Of a stretch of DNA of 56,452 bases, positions 36,334 through 44,965 are shown in pieces. A program made the translations under genes and the position numbers. The first letter of the stretch is position 1, and the number at the start of each line of letters is the position of its first letter. The stretch comes from JBBDNT01 sp040877445 (GTDB taxonomy: Bacteria; Planctomycetota; Planctomycetia; Planctomycetales; Planctomycetaceae). The DNA lies in NCBI GenBank assembly GCA_040877445.1, contig JBBDNT010000301.1, positions 1 to 56,452 of the forward strand, read 5' to 3'. The notes beneath the pieces are model-generated. The model saw only the letters and a list, made by a program, of their open reading frames with translations, searched no databases and had not been told where the DNA came from.

Positions 36334-39300
36334 CGCTCCCGTCCCGCGGTGGTGGTGGAGACGGGTTCGAACGGACTAGGCGCCGGCCGGACGGCGGTCG
36401 GATCGTCGGCGCCGGCCGGGAGCGCGCGATGATTGCCGGACCCGCCCGCGGAGGGGGCGTAGAAATCGCTGGCCGCCGACAGCGTGATGATCGACGGGGC
36501 CCGCCGACGTTGAATCGTGTGCTCGATCGCCGCCGCCGCCACCGCCAGCAGCAGTCCCAGCAATGCCGGTTGCAACAGCACGCGCACCGGTTCGGCGTGC
36601 CACAGTCCCACGAGGGCGCCGGCGAAGGCGATCACCAGCAGCGTCAGCGCGTCGCGCGTGGCGGGAATCTTCAGCAGCACGAAGCCGGCCGCGAGCGCCA
36701 GTCCCGCGCCGAGCAGCACGATCAGCGATTGGCTCATCGCTCGGAACTCGAGTGCGTCCACCGGTCCGAACCTGGCGAAGAGATACGAGTTGCCGGCCTC
36801 GAACATCGGTTCCGGCGCGGGGCCGTCGCCGGCGCCGATCCAGGCGTCGAGGTCCGCGTAGCCCGGCCGGACGTTTCGGGTCCAGAAGGCCGTGCCCCGC
36901 CGCCACTCATACATGGGCGTTAGCCCGCGCGGCGTGACGAACAAGTGCAGGTCGACCGGAAGGACGATTTCGGTCAACGACTGATCGACGCGAACGTTCG
37001 CCGGAAACCGGGCGACCGCCAACCGCGACGCGTCCGCCCAGGTGAAGCCCCGCGGCGCGCTCTCCCGGAAGTCGATCGTCAAGAGGTGCTCGCCGGACAC
37101 CGCTCCCGAAGTCCCATCGGCGATTTCCAACCGGTGCAAGCCGCCGTCGTCGTCGACCGGAACGAGGCGCTCCGGCGCGATCGTCTCGTGGTTCCACCAC
37201 AGCGCCTGGACGGTTTGCTCTTCGGGAACGTGCAGCAGCAGCCTGGTGAAATCGCCCCGCAGGCGAAACTGCGCCCGGATCGACGCGTCGCCGTTGTGAT
37301 CGAAAACCGTGCGGACTAGCGAGCGGCGGACGACGTAGTGCTGCGGGATGTCCGGACTGGCGCGTTCCAGTCGCACCACGATCGCGTCGCCGGGAGTCGA
37401 GGTCCGCCATTGCCGGCGATCGTCCATCGCCATCTGGCGCGTCCATCCGGATTCGGCGACGCTCACTTCAACCGTTTCGGTCGGTGGGGCCGACAAGACC
37501 AGCGCGCCGAACGGGGCCTCCGTCGGCAGCACGAGGGGCAACTTCGAATCGACCGGCTCGACCGGAGGGAGCGCCGTCCCGGGGTCGACGAAGTATTCCG
37601 CCACGATTTCGAACCAGCCGATCCGCGGTTCCGAAAAGCGGATCGTCGCCTGCCGGTGGTCCGCATCGCCGCGGTCGGTCCAACTCGGCGTGAGGACCGC
37701 GCCATCGGCCGCCAGGAAGCGGACTTGTTCCCCCACGCCGCGGGGGACGAGTAGTCGCGCCTGCGGCAGCCGTTCATAGCGCACGTCGTAGGCGATCCGC
37801 TGGCGCACGAGCAGCCGGCCATCAACCAGTTCGACCGCGGCGTCGGCCGAAGTCCGCACGATCCGCTCGTGCAGCGACAGCCGCACCGCGAGCAGCGCCG
37901 ACGGCGACGGAACGCGATAGTGGGCGACTTCGTTCCGCGACGCGGGGGGGGACGCGCCGGCCATCGACCCTTCGCCGAACAACGGAAACGCATCGGCCAA
38001 CTGGATGCGTTCGAGCGCGGTCTCGGCCGTCGGTTCGAGCTGCGCTTCGACCGCGTCGGCGGTGGTCACGAACAGGTCGGCCGGGGAGAGACTGGTGGTG
38101 TCGATTCCCGGCAGCGAAAGCACCGTCGCTTCCGGCTCGGGAAGCATCTTCCGCCCGGCACGGACCCGGACCGTGAACTCGCCCGCTTGACGATCGCGCA
38201 ACTGGATGCGGACGACATCGCTGGTCTCGTCCGTGTCGAAGTCGAACCGCTCGATGGCGGCCCCGTCCGCGGCGGGGGCGAACATGTCCGGCGGCTCGAT
38301 CGTCCAGCCTTCGGCCCGCCGATTCGGCCACGCCAGGTCCAGCGACTCGACGACGCCCCGATAGACGCGCACCTTGAACTCCGCGGTCAACTCCGCCCGC
38401 TGGCCCGAAAAGTGCAGCTTGTGCTCCGGTTGCACCGTGAACCCCGGAGGATTCCGCGTGACCGCCAGGCCCAGGCGGAACGGCTGCCGCAAGAAGCGAT
38501 AAGCGCTTGCCAATGAAGGCTGCCCGATCACATCGCCGGCGTTGATGCGGTGCACGTTCGCCGCTTCGTAGCGGGCGATCCGCAATCCCTCCACGTGGGA
38601 GACGGCGATGTCGCCCGTTTGCCGCCGCGCGTGTTCGACTTCGAAACCCTCGAGCAACACCCGGCCCGATTCGGGCAACGGCGCCTGCAGCGTCCACCGC
38701 AGTTCGATCGGCCCCGTGCCCGGCTCGGTGAGTTTCACCGCCACGCGCTCGTCCGGAAGCGTCTCGTGCGAGGCGTAGCGCCGGCCTTCGACCGCGATCA
38801 GTTCGAATCCCGACGGAAGCCGGACCGTCAACGAGTCGAAGCTGCCCTGCCGCGCCTGCACGGACTGCACGACTTCCAGCAGCACGGAGTCGATCGTCGG
38901 CTTGACGGCGATCGACGCGAGCGACTCCAGCACCATTTCGACCTGCGCCGGATCGGGAAGCGGCTGCCAGGTCAGATCGAGCCGTTGCTCCAGTCCGAAG
39001 ATTTCGATTTCGGTCGCGTCGTCCGACACGGCCCGAGTGCGAATCGTCGAGCGCGGGTCGCGTTCGGCGAGCGGATCGCCCGTTTTCACCGACACCCGCC
39101 GCATCGGGACCGCGATCCGCGCCTGACTCACCGCGGTCGCCGGCAGCGCGAGTTGAACCCGGCGCGTGGGAGACTGCTTGCGGACCGGCACGAACACCGA
39201 CAGCGTGAGCGTGTGCAGCCCCTGTCCCTTGAGCGACCAGCGATAACCAGCGTCGCGGTCGAATTCGTCGAAGGCGGCGGTCCCCGGCCCGTCGTACGAC

Positions 39301-39935
39301 GTGTCCCGCAGCACCGCTTCGTTCAACCGCAGGGGAACCCGCACCCATCCATCCGCGCGGTCGACCTGCACGCGGATCGTGGCGGTCAATTCCGCCCGCT
39401 CGTCTCCCGCCGTTCCCGCGAGCGCCACCGACGTGATGGCGTAATCCGGCCGAGCCGCCCGAGGAGGCGCGTTCTTCGCCGCGCGCCATTCGAGAAACGC
39501 CTTCAAATCCCCGTCGAGCGGGACCGGAACCAACTGGCCGCGTTCGTTTCTCAGGTAGATCGCGTCCCACTTCACCCCCCCTTCGGCGGGACGCGACACG
39601 GATGCGCCGCCGCCGTTCGAGGGAGTGAACATCGGCGCGACCGGCGACGCTCCCGTCGCGCGGGGCGTCGCTTCGGTCGGCGTTCCGTTCGCCTCTCGCG
39701 ATCCGCCGCTCGTCCCGGATCGCGCTTCCGCGGGCGAACCGTTCGTCGAGTTCGAAGGCGACGAAGCATCGGCGGGCGCGGCGACGACGGAACGTGCCGG
39801 TGCCGCGGGCTGCTCCGATTGCGCGATTTGCTCCTGTCCCACGGCGGCGGTCGAGACCATCCACAGCGCCGCGAGCAGGCAAGCCGTGTAACCCAAACGG
39901 CGCACGTGGAAGCCCGATCGGTTCGACGGAGACAT
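36330..39935 (-). CDS. Giant one-module membrane-anchored extracytoplasmic protein
   Basis: The start is taken at ATG 39935 (MSPSNRSGFHVRRLGY), which leads into a signal sequence (TACLLAALWMVSTAAVG); ATGs at 39968 and 39953 are alternatives. About 1,201 residues. A Ser/Thr/Ala/Pro-rich linker covers about residues 35-95. The globular part opens LRNERGQLVPVPLDGDL and continues with long beta-strand-rich sequence such as ELTATIRVQVDRADGWVRVP and LLVRQRIAYDVRYERLPQAR. A cluster of hydrophobic helices (QSLIVLLGAGLALAAGFVLL onward) near residues 1090-1160 precedes a Pro/Thr-rich cytoplasmic tail. The layout is the same as each half of the downstream 2,084-residue protein. No enzymatic motif is seen; a structural or binding role is inferred. 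Confidence 0.75.
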   Translation of the reverse strand: MSPSNRSGFHVRRLGYTACLLAALWMVSTAAVGQEQIAQSEQPAAPARSVVAAPADASSPSNSTNGSPAEARSGTSGGSREANGTPTEATPRATGASPVAPMFTPSNGGGASVSRPAEGGVKWDAIYLRNERGQLVPVPLDGDLKAFLEWRAAKNAPPRAARPDYAITSVALAGTAGDERAELTATIRVQVDRADGWVRVPLRLNEAVLRDTSYDGPGTAAFDEFDRDAGYRWSLKGQGLHTLTLSVFVPVRKQSPTRRVQLALPATAVSQARIAVPMRRVSVKTGDPLAERDPRSTIRTRAVSDDATEIEIFGLEQRLDLTWQPLPDPAQVEMVLESLASIAVKPTIDSVLLEVVQSVQARQGSFDSLTVRLPSGFELIAVEGRRYASHETLPDERVAVKLTEPGTGPIELRWTLQAPLPESGRVLLEGFEVEHARRQTGDIAVSHVEGLRIARYEAANVHRINAGDVIGQPSLASAYRFLRQPFRLGLAVTRNPPGFTVQPEHKLHFSGQRAELTAEFKVRVYRGVVESLDLAWPNRRAEGWTIEPPDMFAPAADGAAIERFDFDTDETSDVVRIQLRDRQAGEFTVRVRAGRKMLPEPEATVLSLPGIDTTSLSPADLFVTTADAVEAQLEPTAETALERIQLADAFPLFGEGSMAGASPPASRNEVAHYRVPSPSALLAVRLSLHERIVRTSADAAVELVDGRLLVRQRIAYDVRYERLPQARLLVPRGVGEQVRFLAADGAVLTPSWTDRGDADHRQATIRFSEPRIGWFEIVAEYFVDPGTALPPVEPVDSKLPLVLPTEAPFGALVLSAPPTETVEVSVAESGWTRQMAMDDRRQWRTSTPGDAIVVRLERASPDIPQHYVVRRSLVRTVFDHNGDASIRAQFRLRGDFTRLLLHVPEEQTVQALWWNHETIAPERLVPVDDDGGLHRLEIADGTSGAVSGEHLLTIDFRESAPRGFTWADASRLAVARFPANVRVDQSLTEIVLPVDLHLFVTPRGLTPMYEWRRGTAFWTRNVRPGYADLDAWIGAGDGPAPEPMFEAGNSYLFARFGPVDALEFRAMSQSLIVLLGAGLALAAGFVLLKIPATRDALTLLVIAFAGALVGLWHAEPVRVLLQPALLGLLLAVAAAAIEHTIQRRRAPSIITLSAASDFYAPSAGGSGNHRALPAGADDPTAVRPAPSPFEPVSTTTAGRER

Positions 39936-40032
39936 GTGCAGAGTGCGGACCATTCCCCCGGCCCGCATCCACCTTCATCATAACCTCCGGAAATTCCCCG
40001 TAGAAGGAGGAATCGGCGGCGAGCGGCAAAAT

Positions 40033-40338
40033 TCATGCGATCGTCCAAGGGACCGTGCGTGTCCAAGGAACCATGCGAGTCGTACCGCCCCCGGGCGGAA
40101 CGGAAACGACTCGATCTCCAACCCGGTCTCGAGCAAAAGAACCGAGGACCGGCAGGCCGGGGGCCGTGATGTCGTAGCACATGAGCGTGTCCTGCTCGCG
40201 AAGATAGAGTTTTCCGCCGCAGACGACCGGGTGCGCCCAACTGGGGGATTCAACGACCTCGGGACGTAGCGTTCCCTTCAACTGGTAGCGTTCGGGCGTC
40301 GCCGCGATCAACGCCACTTCGACTGACTCCTCGGACAC
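40033..40338 (-). pseudogene. C-terminal remnant of a PQQ-type beta-propeller protein
   Basis: About 100 codons on the minus strand read ATPERYQLKGTLRP, then SPSWAHPVVCGGKLYLREQD, TLMCYDI, the usual last blade and tail of planctomycete PQQ-like propeller proteins. An in-frame TGA lies a few codons before the GTG at 40338, and the preceding 300 nt hold no further propeller sequence, only a palindromic element. The rest of the gene therefore seems deleted. A short expressed protein cannot be excluded, but the fragment starts in the middle of a blade. Confidence 0.55.
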
Positions 40339-40468
40339 GAGGCGGCTACCGGCGCATCACCGGCGCCAAGCCGACGGTGACGGCATTCCACGACGATTAC
40401 CTGTCGCGAGCGAGCGCGTGTGACCGCCTCCCCAAGCCGGAAAGCACCGGGCGCCACGGGGTTTCGGG

Positions 40469-40662
40469 TCTCAGAGATTGTGAAACTTTCTTTCCGCTGA
40501 GTGAGCTTCGGAATCGTCATTCCCGCGCAGGCGGGAATCCAGTAATCGCCAAGGCGGTTACCAATGGGATTACTGTCCGTGCATCGACTGGGTTCCCGCC
40601 TTCGCGGGAATGACGCGCTGCGGACACGGTCGAATGGCGAAAGATTCACAACCTCTCAGGAC
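40469..40662. repeat. Nested MITE-like element containing a TCATTCCCGC palindrome pair
   Basis: The outer arms, CTCAGAGATTGTGAAACTTT near 40470-40490 and its imperfect complement GAAAGATTCACAACCTCTCA at 40639-40658, enclose an inner pair. The inner arms are 40515-40542 (TCATTCCCGCGCAGGCGGGA) and 40588-40615 (CCCGCCTTCGCGGGAATGAC). The stop codon of the following sigma-factor gene (TGA, 40658-40656) lies in the right outer arm. The 40339-40655 interval has no gene. Confidence 0.75.
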
Positions 40663-41234
40663 TGGACCTTGCGTTCGGCCAGTTTGCGGCGCGCCCGCGT
40701 GAGCACGGGGCCGATCGTGTTTTCCGGAATTCCCAATCCGGAACTGATCTCGCCGTACGACCGTCCTTCCAGATGAAACAGGCGGACGATCTCGGCGTCG
40801 GCGGCGGGAAGGACCTTCAACAGTTGGTGAACTTCGTCGCGGTCTTCGATGCGCTTGAAATCGGACGGTTGCGTGCGGACCTTCTCGAGCGACGTCCGGT
40901 TCACCTGCACGTGCCCCAGCGCCTCGGCCATCTTGCGGCGCGACATCTCGCGCACTACGATCCGCCGGGCGACCACGGTCAGATACGTGGCCAGCGAACT
41001 GTTTCCGCGAAAGTTCCGCAGCACGGCGAAGTCGCGGGATACCAGCGTCGTGAAAATCTCCGCGCAGATATCATCCACGTCTTCGGGACGCACCCCCACG
41101 CTGCGCGCCTGGGCGGTGTGGTGGATCACATGCACGAACAACCCGATGAACCGATCGACGAGATCCTTCCAAGCGCCCGGTTCCTGGGCGAGACACCGCC
41201 GCAGCAGGTTGCGATCGATTTCGGTCAAGGCCAC
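40656..41234 (-). CDS. ECF-like sigma-70 family RNA polymerase sigma factor
   Basis: The start is placed at GTG 41234 (VALTEIDRNLLRRCLAQEPG), giving 192 residues; the frame continues 32 codons upstream to an ATG at 41330 with less typical sequence. Region 2 is seen as AWKDLVDRFIGLFVHVIHHT and VDDICAEIFTTLVSRDFAVL..FRGNSSLATYLTVVARRIVVR, and region 4 as LKVLPAADAEIVRLFHLEGR, SYGEISSGLGIPENTIGPVL and TRARRKL. The sequence redirects RNA polymerase to a specific promoter set. No anti-sigma gene is adjacent. Regulation by an extracytoplasmic partner is therefore not shown. Its last codons lie in the palindromic element downstream. Confidence 0.87.
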   Translation of the reverse strand: MALTEIDRNLLRRCLAQEPGAWKDLVDRFIGLFVHVIHHTAQARSVGVRPEDVDDICAEIFTTLVSRDFAVLRNFRGNSSLATYLTVVARRIVVREMSRRKMAEALGHVQVNRTSLEKVRTQPSDFKRIEDRDEVHQLLKVLPAADAEIVRLFHLEGRSYGEISSGLGIPENTIGPVLTRARRKLAERKVQS

Positions 41235-41396
41235 TGGTATTCCGACTCCCTCTGCGGCGCCGCGGCCGCGGCTGCCGAAACGAGTGAACGGGATACCGTC
41301 AAATGTACGTTCCCGGCGCCATTCCGGCAAGATGAACCCGCCCGTTTCGCCCCGCGGCGGTGGCCGCCCGACCGAAAAGCCGTGCCGAAGTCCGGC

Positions 41397-41969
41397 TCAA
41401 TCGCAGTCGCGGCACACCGTCCGGTCGGGCCGGGGTTCGTAGTCCGTCAGGTTTCCGCGGCGGTCGAACTCGAACGTGCAACAGCGATCGAGAGCTTCCT
41501 TGAGCAGCCTCCGGCCGCGTTGGATGCGGGATTTGGCTCCGGACAGCGAGAGTCCCAGCCTGTCCGCGACTTCCCGCCCCGGCACTCCCTCGATCTCCGC
41601 CAACCGGACCGCCTCGCGGTACTTTTCGGGCAACTCGCGGATCAATCCCTCGAGCCACGATCCCGCCTCGTTCCGCAGATGTCCCACGCGATCCATCTCG
41701 GCGGCGGCCGGTTCCGTATCGGACAGTTCGACGGCGGATTCCGAGGTCTTGCGGTAGTGATCGACGATGACGTTGCGGGCGATGCGATGGACCCACGCCG
41801 CCAGGCGATCCGCATCGGCGAGCGCGTCGATCCCGCGGTGAATCCGCAGAAACGTCTCCTGCAGCAGATCCTCGGCGGCGTGGTCGTCGGCGACGCGGCG
41901 GCGGATGAACCGCCGCAGGTCGCCGCTCAATCGCAGCCACGCCGCATCAGTGGCCGGTCGTGCCGTCAT
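41397..41969 (-). CDS. sigZ: SigZ-like ECF sigma factor with C-terminal cysteines
   Basis: The start ATG 41969 overlaps the stop of the ArsI-like gene by 4 nt (ATGA), so the pair is translationally coupled; a start at 41990 is possible. About 190 residues. Region 2: LRRFIRRRVADDHAAEDLLQ, ETFLRIHRGIDAL, RLAAWVHRIARNVIVDHYRK. Region 4: LIRELPEKYREAVRLAEIEG, REVADRLGLSLSGAKSRIQR. The tail CCTFEFDRRGNLTDYEPR..CRDCD is characteristic of SigZ-type factors and carries four cysteines in pairs. They could bind metal or metalloid ions. The link to an ArsI-like gene fits an arsenic or heavy-metal response, which is an inference. Confidence 0.85.
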   Translation of the reverse strand: MTARPATDAAWLRLSGDLRRFIRRRVADDHAAEDLLQETFLRIHRGIDALADADRLAAWVHRIARNVIVDHYRKTSESAVELSDTEPAAAEMDRVGHLRNEAGSWLEGLIRELPEKYREAVRLAEIEGVPGREVADRLGLSLSGAKSRIQRGRRLLKEALDRCCTFEFDRRGNLTDYEPRPDRTVCRDCD

Positions 41970-42424
41970 GCGACGGCCTCCCGGCAGCACTCGCTCTGCG
42001 ACGAACGATGATTCACCCCGTCGTCGTCGAGGACGACGTACGTCTCCCAGCGGTTTCCGTCCGGATCGGCCGCCCAGACCTTGTTCTGCACGGCATAGCA
42101 GCAGGCGACCCGCTCCTCGGTCCGGGTGGCGTATCCGGCGGCGGCGAGTCGGTCGGCGACCGTCCGAACCGCGTCGCTCGACTTGACCTGAATCCCGAAG
42201 TGAGCGATCGGGTCGGACGGACCCGTTGCTCCGCCGGCCTCGTTCAGCGACAGGTTCACCGGCGGCTCGGCGACCTCGAACTTCGCGTAACCCGGACGGG
42301 TTTTCGACGGCCCCTGCCCGAACAGCATCCGATAGAAGGCGACCGAGCGCTCCAAGTCGTTCACGGCCAGCCCCATGTGAATGCGGCTGTTCGTCTCGAA
42401 TCGCACCGCGGATTCATGGCTCAT
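41966..42424 (-). CDS. ArsI/CadI-like glyoxalase-fold protein (organoarsenical lyase family)
   Basis: A 152-residue protein from ATG 42424 with GGAG about 9 nt upstream. The vicinal-oxygen-chelate fold gives H16 (IHMGLAVNDLERSVAFY), H75 (AHFGIQV) and E127 (NRWETYVV) as metal ligands. CCYAVQNKVWAADPDGNRWE has the adjacent cysteines C108-C109 that bind trivalent arsenicals in ArsI, the C-As lyase. A second CC pair sits at the C-terminus (146-147). ArsI breaks the carbon-arsenic bond of methyl- or aryl-arsenite. CadI-type proteins of this family are also induced by cadmium. It is followed by and coupled to the SigZ-like gene. Confidence 0.85.
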   Translation of the reverse strand: MSHESAVRFETNSRIHMGLAVNDLERSVAFYRMLFGQGPSKTRPGYAKFEVAEPPVNLSLNEAGGATGPSDPIAHFGIQVKSSDAVRTVADRLAAAGYATRTEERVACCYAVQNKVWAADPDGNRWETYVVLDDDGVNHRSSQSECCREAVA

Positions 42425-42790
42425 GGTTCAGCTCCAAGTTCATCGTGGTTCACGATCGTGGTTCATGTCCGGCGGCTGCCGGCCCTTCCAATCATACAGA
42501 CGAACGCGGGGCAAAAAGGACGCGGAAAATCCCCGGCGCCGCGCGGTGTCGCGACGCCGGCGAATTGCCGTTGACGGGGTTCGCGAAACCGCCTATGGTT
42601 CGCCCCGCTTCGGCCGGGGCGATCGCCTCCGGTCGAAGCAGCGGCCTGTCGGCCACTCTCTCTCGATGTTCTCCGCCGATCGCCGAACGACCCGCACACG
42701 TTGGTTCATTCATCGAAGCGCCGTCCCATTCCGAGCGGCACTTCGGCTGCACGTCTCCCCCGCAATTCGTGGTCGCGAAAGGACTCGACG
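42425..42790. other. Divergent intergenic region, arsI-like to lipoprotein gene
   Basis: About 365 nt with no convincing gene on either strand. It should contain divergent promoters for the ArsI/SigZ operon and for the Cys-rich lipoprotein. I see no ArsR-type operator dyad and no riboswitch. Confidence 0.45.
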
Positions 42791-43126
42791 ATGAGGAATC
42801 TCATTCTCCGAACGCTGTGCCTGGCCCTCATTTTCACGGCGTGTGGATGCTGTTGCCACGGCAGCCACCGGATGTGGCCGTTCTGCGGAACGAAGCGCTG
42901 CTTCGGCGGCGGATCGTACCCGGGTTACATCGGCCCCTCGACCGCCCCCTGCAATCCCTGCCCGACCGGCGCCTGCCCGCCGAGCGGCGGCGGCGCCGTG
43001 CCCTACTATCCCTCCGGCTCGTACCAATCGTACGACACGATTTCGCCGGTCTCCGGACCGGTTGCGTCGCCGACGTACTATCCAGCCTCGGCCATGGCGC
43101 CGATCGAATCGCTCCCGACGTATTGA
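42791..43126 (+). CDS. Small cysteine-rich lipoprotein
   Basis: A 111-residue protein starting at ATG 42791; earlier codons in frame are not protein-like. The signal RTLCLALIFTACGCCCHG has a lipobox-like LIFTAC and then a cysteine cluster. The mature part is rich in Gly, Pro, Tyr and Ser (PFCGTKRCFGGGSYPGY, PCNPCPTGACPPSGGG). Similar small Tyr/Pro/Cys-rich proteins are common in planctomycetes and have no known role. A strong hairpin follows 75 nt after the stop. Confidence 0.6.
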   Translation: MRNLILRTLCLALIFTACGCCCHGSHRMWPFCGTKRCFGGGSYPGYIGPSTAPCNPCPTGACPPSGGGAVPYYPSGSYQSYDTISPVSGPVASPTYYPASAMAPIESLPTY

Positions 43127-43200
43127 TCCCGATCCGCGGCACCGATACCGCAACTCGGCCACGAGTTCGGACAGGGGCGTCCTCCGCGACCAATCAGAAT

Positions 43201-43233
43201 CGCCCCCGGCGCGATCCCGCGCGCCGGGGGCGT
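43201..43233. terminator. Strong bidirectional stem-loop
   Basis: CGCCCCCGGCGCG pairs with CGCGCGCCGGGGGCG around a short ATCC loop, a GC stem of about 13 bp. It lies between the convergent lipoprotein and slipin genes. No long U-tract follows on either side, so if it terminates transcription it does so as a GC-rich hairpin serving both directions. Confidence 0.7.
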
Positions 43234-43241
43234 GTTCGTCG

Positions 43242-44348
43242 TCACAGCAGGTTGACGATCCGCTCGGCGAGTCCTTTTTCGCCGAGAACGACGTTGAGGT
43301 GTCCCGCCGAGGCGACCTTCTCGAGAACCTCCAGTTCCCGCAGCCGCATCAGCGTCGGGTTGTCGGCCAGCAACTTGGCCGTGTTGGCCTGGCTGCGCAT
43401 CGCCGCCGTCTCCTCGCGGCGGGAGATGAGGTTGGCCTCGGCGGCCTTCTTCGCCTCCGTGACCTTGTTCATCAGGTCCTTCATGTCGCCCGGGAGGATG
43501 ACGTCGCGGATGCCGGCCGAAACGACCTGCAATCCCAGTTCACCCGCCCGCGCGCGAACCATCTCCTCCACCTCCCGCGCGATCGCGTCCTTGTCCGCGA
43601 GGAAGGCGTCGAGTTCCCGCGCACCGATCACGGCCCGCAGCGCCAGCTGCGCTTCGCGGTACAGCGCCTGGCGGACGTCCTCCGCCGCGCTCACCGCCTT
43701 CCGCGCATCGACGATGCGGTAGGTGACCACGGCGTTCATGCGGAGCGTGACCTTGTCCGCCGTCATGATCTCCTGACCGGCGACGTCGGACATGCTTTCC
43801 CGCAGGTCCACCTCGACCACCTTCGAGTCGGCCGCGTCCTTCCAGAACGCGTACCGGCCCGAAGGCAGCGTCTCGACGTACGCGCCGTCCACGAACAGCA
43901 CGCCCAAGCGGTCGCGCTCGACCGTGCAGACGTCGAGCACCCGGCTCACCAGCGGCGAACAGGCGATCGTCTTCAGCTCGTCGTGGACGAACCGCACCCG
44001 CCGCGCGTCGACGATCTCGACCCGCACGTCGCGGAATCCGATCCAGTAGGCGTACAGTCCCTTCGGCAGGACGTGGCTGAAGCGGCCGTCGATCCAGACG
44101 AGCGCCCGCTCGTGGTCCTTCAGGTCGAGGACGACGGCGCGCTCGGCGAGCGCCCCCGACTTGACGATCACGTCGAGCTTCTCGTGGACGAGCCACGGAT
44201 CGCGCTGCGAGACGACCTGCACGCGGACCTTCCGCAGCGGGTCGAAGAAGACGTAACGACCCGCGCCGAGCAGACCCCGGAACTCCTCGTCCCGGAAGTA
44301 CAGGCCGATCTCGTAGCTGCGGATCTTGACGCGGCGGAAGGGGAACAT
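43242..44348 (-). CDS. Slipin / SPFH (band 7) family protein
   Basis: A 368-residue protein. The SPFH core is clear from about residue 180: SKVVEVDLRESMSDVAGQEI, MTADKVTLRMNAVVTYRIVD, QALYREAQLALRAVIGARE and LDAFLADKDAIAREVEEMV. VVSAGIRDVILPGDMKDLMN follows, then a charged helical segment (TEAKKAAEANLISRREETAA) that typically forms a coiled coil. Residues 1-170 are an extra beta-rich domain with a repeated strand pattern (ALVWIDGRFSHVLPKGLYAY and LGVLFVDGAYVETLPSGRYA). No N-terminal membrane hairpin is evident, unlike stomatin. These proteins form large membrane-associated oligomers; partner NfeD-type proteases are not adjacent. Confidence 0.85.
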   Translation of the reverse strand: MFPFRRVKIRSYEIGLYFRDEEFRGLLGAGRYVFFDPLRKVRVQVVSQRDPWLVHEKLDVIVKSGALAERAVVLDLKDHERALVWIDGRFSHVLPKGLYAYWIGFRDVRVEIVDARRVRFVHDELKTIACSPLVSRVLDVCTVERDRLGVLFVDGAYVETLPSGRYAFWKDAADSKVVEVDLRESMSDVAGQEIMTADKVTLRMNAVVTYRIVDARKAVSAAEDVRQALYREAQLALRAVIGARELDAFLADKDAIAREVEEMVRARAGELGLQVVSAGIRDVILPGDMKDLMNKVTEAKKAAEANLISRREETAAMRSQANTAKLLADNPTLMRLRELEVLEKVASAGHLNVVLGEKGLAERIVNLL

Positions 44349-44892
44349 TGGGGATAGTAGTCAGTGGATAGTGGATAGTGGGTAGTAGTCGGCGAGCCTC
44401 CCGCGTGAGCGGGGGGGTGAAGTCAGCGATCAGAGGTCAGAGATGAGTACTGAGCACTCTGTACTCAGTACTTGGTATTCGCGACGGTTGCGGGGTGAAA
44501 CGAAAACGCCTTTGGGAGGCGGGCTGCGTCGTGCGGTCACACGTCGGCACGCGGAGTATCGCTTGAGCGCTCGCGGCCGCCGGCGTCCGAATGCTTCGCT
44601 CGACCGGATCCCGCGCGGCCGAAGCCGCGCGTTTCGCCGGTCGCGTTCCGCAAACTTCTTCCGACGGCGGACCAACGCGGAATCCACACACTGCAAGGCG
44701 TCCGTGCGTGCTGCCGTCCTCCGCGACACGCGCCGCCGCGGTTCGGTTCACCGAACTGGCCGAAGCCGGTTCGGGTTCCCGCCTCGCGGCGTGCGATTAC
44801 GAATCGACGGCGGACCGTGCGACCGCCCGCCTCCCTCGGGCAAAGTGGAGGACGCTTTCGCGCCCGCGTGGTCAGGTCGATTTCAAGTCGAC
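44349..44892. other. Gene-poor region with short palindrome
   Basis: About 540 nt between the slipin gene and the tRNA. It holds short direct repeats at 44358-44384 and a palindrome at about 44446-44474 (AGTACTGAG, nine-nt loop, CTCAGTACT). I see no coding frame with family resemblance. Confidence 0.5.
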
Positions 44893-44965
44893 CGGGTGGT
44901 ACGGGAGTCGAACCCGTGACAGCCAGATTATCAGTCTGGTGCTCTACCCACTGAGCTAACCACAG
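44893..44965 (-). tRNA. tRNA-Ile (GAT anticodon)
   Basis: The minus strand folds as a 73-nt cloverleaf. The D stem is GCTC/GAGC, the anticodon stem is CCAGA/TCTGG around the loop CTGATAA (anticodon GAT), the variable loop is CTGTC and the T arm is ACGGG/CCCGT with TTCGACT. The acceptor is only partly paired: positions 3-7 pair, but positions 1-2 (CT) face CC. No CCA is encoded, and the nucleotide after the acceptor is G. The anticodon and the D, anticodon and T arms are convincing; the acceptor mismatches are unusual for a working tRNA-Ile. Confidence 0.7.

Noticed and set aside
41966..42424. Lactoylglutathione lyase (glyoxalase I)
   Set aside because: The adjacent cysteines and the CCYAVQNKVW segment fit ArsI/CadI proteins better than glyoxalase I.
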